Source: Citricoccus sp. SGAir0253
GTDB taxonomy: Bacteria > Actinomycetota > Actinomycetes > Actinomycetales > Micrococcaceae
Reading direction: 5' to 3'
NCBI RefSeq assembly: GCF_005877055.1
Contig: NZ_CP039424.1
Location: 620,001 to 684,000 of the forward strand
DNA length: 64,000 nucleotides
A program made the position numbers and the translations under genes. The notes under the pieces were generated by a model. That model did not search any database, was not told where the DNA came from, and was given only the letters and a program-made list of their open reading frames with translations. This document shows positions 62,728 through 64,000 of the stretch, one piece after another. Each line of letters opens with the position of its first letter. Positions within the stretch are counted from its first letter, which is position 1.

Positions 62728-64000
62728 ATGCGGCTGAGACCTGACGGGGCGGGACTGGCCGGTGCCCACGTCATGAGCTGGGTGTCCCTCTCCCCGAGCT
62801 TCATCCCCCGCACGTGGTGGATGACCGCCGCGTCCACCGCCGTCTCCCAGACCTTCGGCTACGTCGTGGGCGCCACCGGCCGGGCCCTCGTGCGCCGCGC
62901 CGGCCGGGCGCTGGGGGTCACGGTGACCGTGGACCCGGAGCGGATCCGGCCCCTCGAGCGCGCCGCCCCGTGGGTGATGTTCGGCATGAGCGGCATCTCG
63001 TGGCTGCGCAGCCTCAAGGCCCAGGCGGAGATCGCCGGGCTGATGGAGACCCGGCCCATCCGCACCCGTGAGCACGTCCTGGGGGTGGCGGGCGGCGTCG
63101 CCCTCACGGCCGGGCTCGTCGGCGTCGGGCGGGGCATCAACGGGGTCGCCGCCACCGCCGGCCGCGTCCTCAAGCCGGTCCTGCCCGCCCCGGTGGCCGC
63201 CGCCGTCGGGGCCGGGGCCACCGCCGCCGGCACCGCCTTCGTCCTGGACAAGGTGGTCTACCGGCAACTGCTCGAGCGGCTGTCCAAGGCCGCCCAGGAG
63301 ACCAACGCCCGGCTGCTGCCCGGACGGGTGCCGCCGGTCGAGCCGGAGCGCTCCGGCTCGGACGCCTCGTACGAGCCGTGGAGCACCCTCGGGGCCAAGG
63401 GCCAGGCGGTCGTCTCGGACGGCCCGCGCGCCGTGGACATCGAGGAGGCCACGGGCCGGCCGGCCATGACGCCGATCCGGGCCTACGCCGGCTGGCGCGA
63501 GGGCCGCGACCTGGAGGCCACCGCGGCGGCCGTCGTGGCCGAGCTGCACCGCACCGGCGCCTTCGAGCGCGAGGTGCTGCTCGTGCTGACCACCACGGGC
63601 ACGGGCTGGCTTCAGGAGTGGTCGGCGTCCTCGGTCGAGTTCCTGACCGGTGGGAACTGCGCCCTGGCCGCCATGCAGTACACCTACCTGCCCTCGGGGG
63701 TCGCGTTCTTCGCCGACCGCACCACGCCCGTGCTCGCCGCGACCGCCCTGCTGGGGGCGATCGAGGCGGAATTCGACCGCCTGCCGCCGGACCGCCGGCC
63801 GAAGCTGCTCGTGGGCGGGGAGTCCCTCGGCGCGCTCGGCGGCACCCAGGCCTTCGAGGGGCTGGAGGACATGATCGAGCGGGTGGACGGGGCCGTCTGG
63901 TCCGGGTTGCCCCGGTTCACCGAGTTCTGGCGCTCGCTGGTCCCGTTCCGGCGTCGCGGCACCCCGGAGATCGCCCCGGTGGTCGACGACGGCCGGCACG
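62728..64000 (+). CDS. Alpha/beta-hydrolase family membrane protein (Abhydrolase_9-like), 3' end outside window
   Basis: At least 424 residues, open to the window end. The N-terminal half contains hydrophobic segments (VLGVAGGVALTAGLVGVG and AAAVGAGATAAGTAF). The second half is a hydrolase domain with VLLVLTTTGTGWLQEWSAS, LAAMQYTYLPSGVAFFADR and the nucleophile elbow VGGESLGALGG. Family members are actinobacterial membrane hydrolases of unknown substrate. ATG 62728 is preceded by CATAAT with 7-nt spacing, again suggesting a leaderless mRNA. Divergent from dedA. Confidence 0.88.
   Translation, partial: MRLRPDGAGLAGAHVMSWVSLSPSFIPRTWWMTAASTAVSQTFGYVVGATGRALVRRAGRALGVTVTVDPERIRPLERAAPWVMFGMSGISWLRSLKAQAEIAGLMETRPIRTREHVLGVAGGVALTAGLVGVGRGINGVAATAGRVLKPVLPAPVAAAVGAGATAAGTAFVLDKVVYRQLLERLSKAAQETNARLLPGRVPPVEPERSGSDASYEPWSTLGAKGQAVVSDGPRAVDIEEATGRPAMTPIRAYAGWREGRDLEATAAAVVAELHRTGAFEREVLLVLTTTGTGWLQEWSASSVEFLTGGNCALAAMQYTYLPSGVAFFADRTTPVLAATALLGAIEAEFDRLPPDRRPKLLVGGESLGALGGTQAFEGLEDMIERVDGAVWSGLPRFTEFWRSLVPFRRRGTPEIAPVVDDGRH

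Noticed and set aside
61600-63999. Long minus-strand open frame across the right end
   Set aside because: It runs antisense to the alpha/beta hydrolase gene and through the palindrome, and has low-complexity composition. The plus-strand hydrolase frame has recognisable motifs and is open to the window end.

Overview
The window is chromosomal DNA from a very GC-rich actinobacterium (about 70-75% GC by eye, not counted). Gene content points to the Micrococcales, most likely a Micrococcaceae member (Micrococcus, Citricoccus, Kocuria or Arthrobacter relatives). The reasons are a C50-carotenoid operon with split crtYe/crtYf and crtEb, an hspR-terminated dnaK operon with HAIR operators, a mycobacterial-type Dcd, and many genes whose -10 box sits 6-7 nt before the start codon (leaderless transcription). 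I cannot name the species. No phage, transposase, integrase or CRISPR array was seen. The window cuts a gene at each end: a BCCT transporter on the left and an alpha/beta hydrolase on the right.

Layout. 1-4.1 kb: betaine/dimethylglycine use (BCCT transporter, dimethylglycine oxidase, IclR regulator). 4.2-6.5 kb: an anchored membrane protein, an AEC-type transporter and tRNA-Gly(CCC). 6.6-12.7 kb: potassium homeostasis, with TrkH/KtrB, a KdpD/KdpE-like two-component pair, and a CPA2 antiporter with its KhtT-like RCK-C partner. 12.7-15.9 kb: dcd, a DUF559 protein and an MFS permease. 16-23.2 kb: a complete Mrp Na+/H+ antiporter operon (A/B fusion, C, D, E, F, G). 23.3-31.9 kb: a MarR regulator facing idi-crtE-crtB-crtI-crtYe-crtYf-crtEb, an unknown membrane protein and a glycosyltransferase, nearly all joined by 4-nt overlaps, which suggests synthesis and glycosylation of a C50 carotenoid.

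31.8-37.9 kb: a pyrimidine-dimer glycosylase, a glycine permease behind a tandem glycine riboswitch, and a thiamine-precursor ECF transporter (YkoE-D-C type) behind a TPP riboswitch. 37.9-46.7 kb: folate genes (pabC-like, and a pabB fused to a P-loop kinase-like domain) on either side of an MMPL exporter with its TetR regulator and a cardiolipin synthase. 46.7-49.9 kb: a second regulator/exporter pair (MarR and MMPL) with an operator overlapping the -35 box. 50.1-56.3 kb: dps, then dnaK-grpE-dnaJ-hspR under two HAIR-type operators, and a DUF1023 hydrolase. 56.4-64 kb: a second BCCT transporter, trmB, a class B penicillin-binding lipoprotein, a 56-bp perfect palindrome with a G-rich tract, a DedA protein and the truncated hydrolase.

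Taken together the window is rich in stress and envelope functions: osmolyte uptake, K+ and Na+ balance, membrane pigment, cardiolipin, drug/lipid exporters and chaperones. The observations most worth testing are the leaderless promoter set, the helically phased TNAAG repeats before trkH, the two MarR operators, the kinase-PabB fusion, and the perfect palindrome with its G-rich flank.
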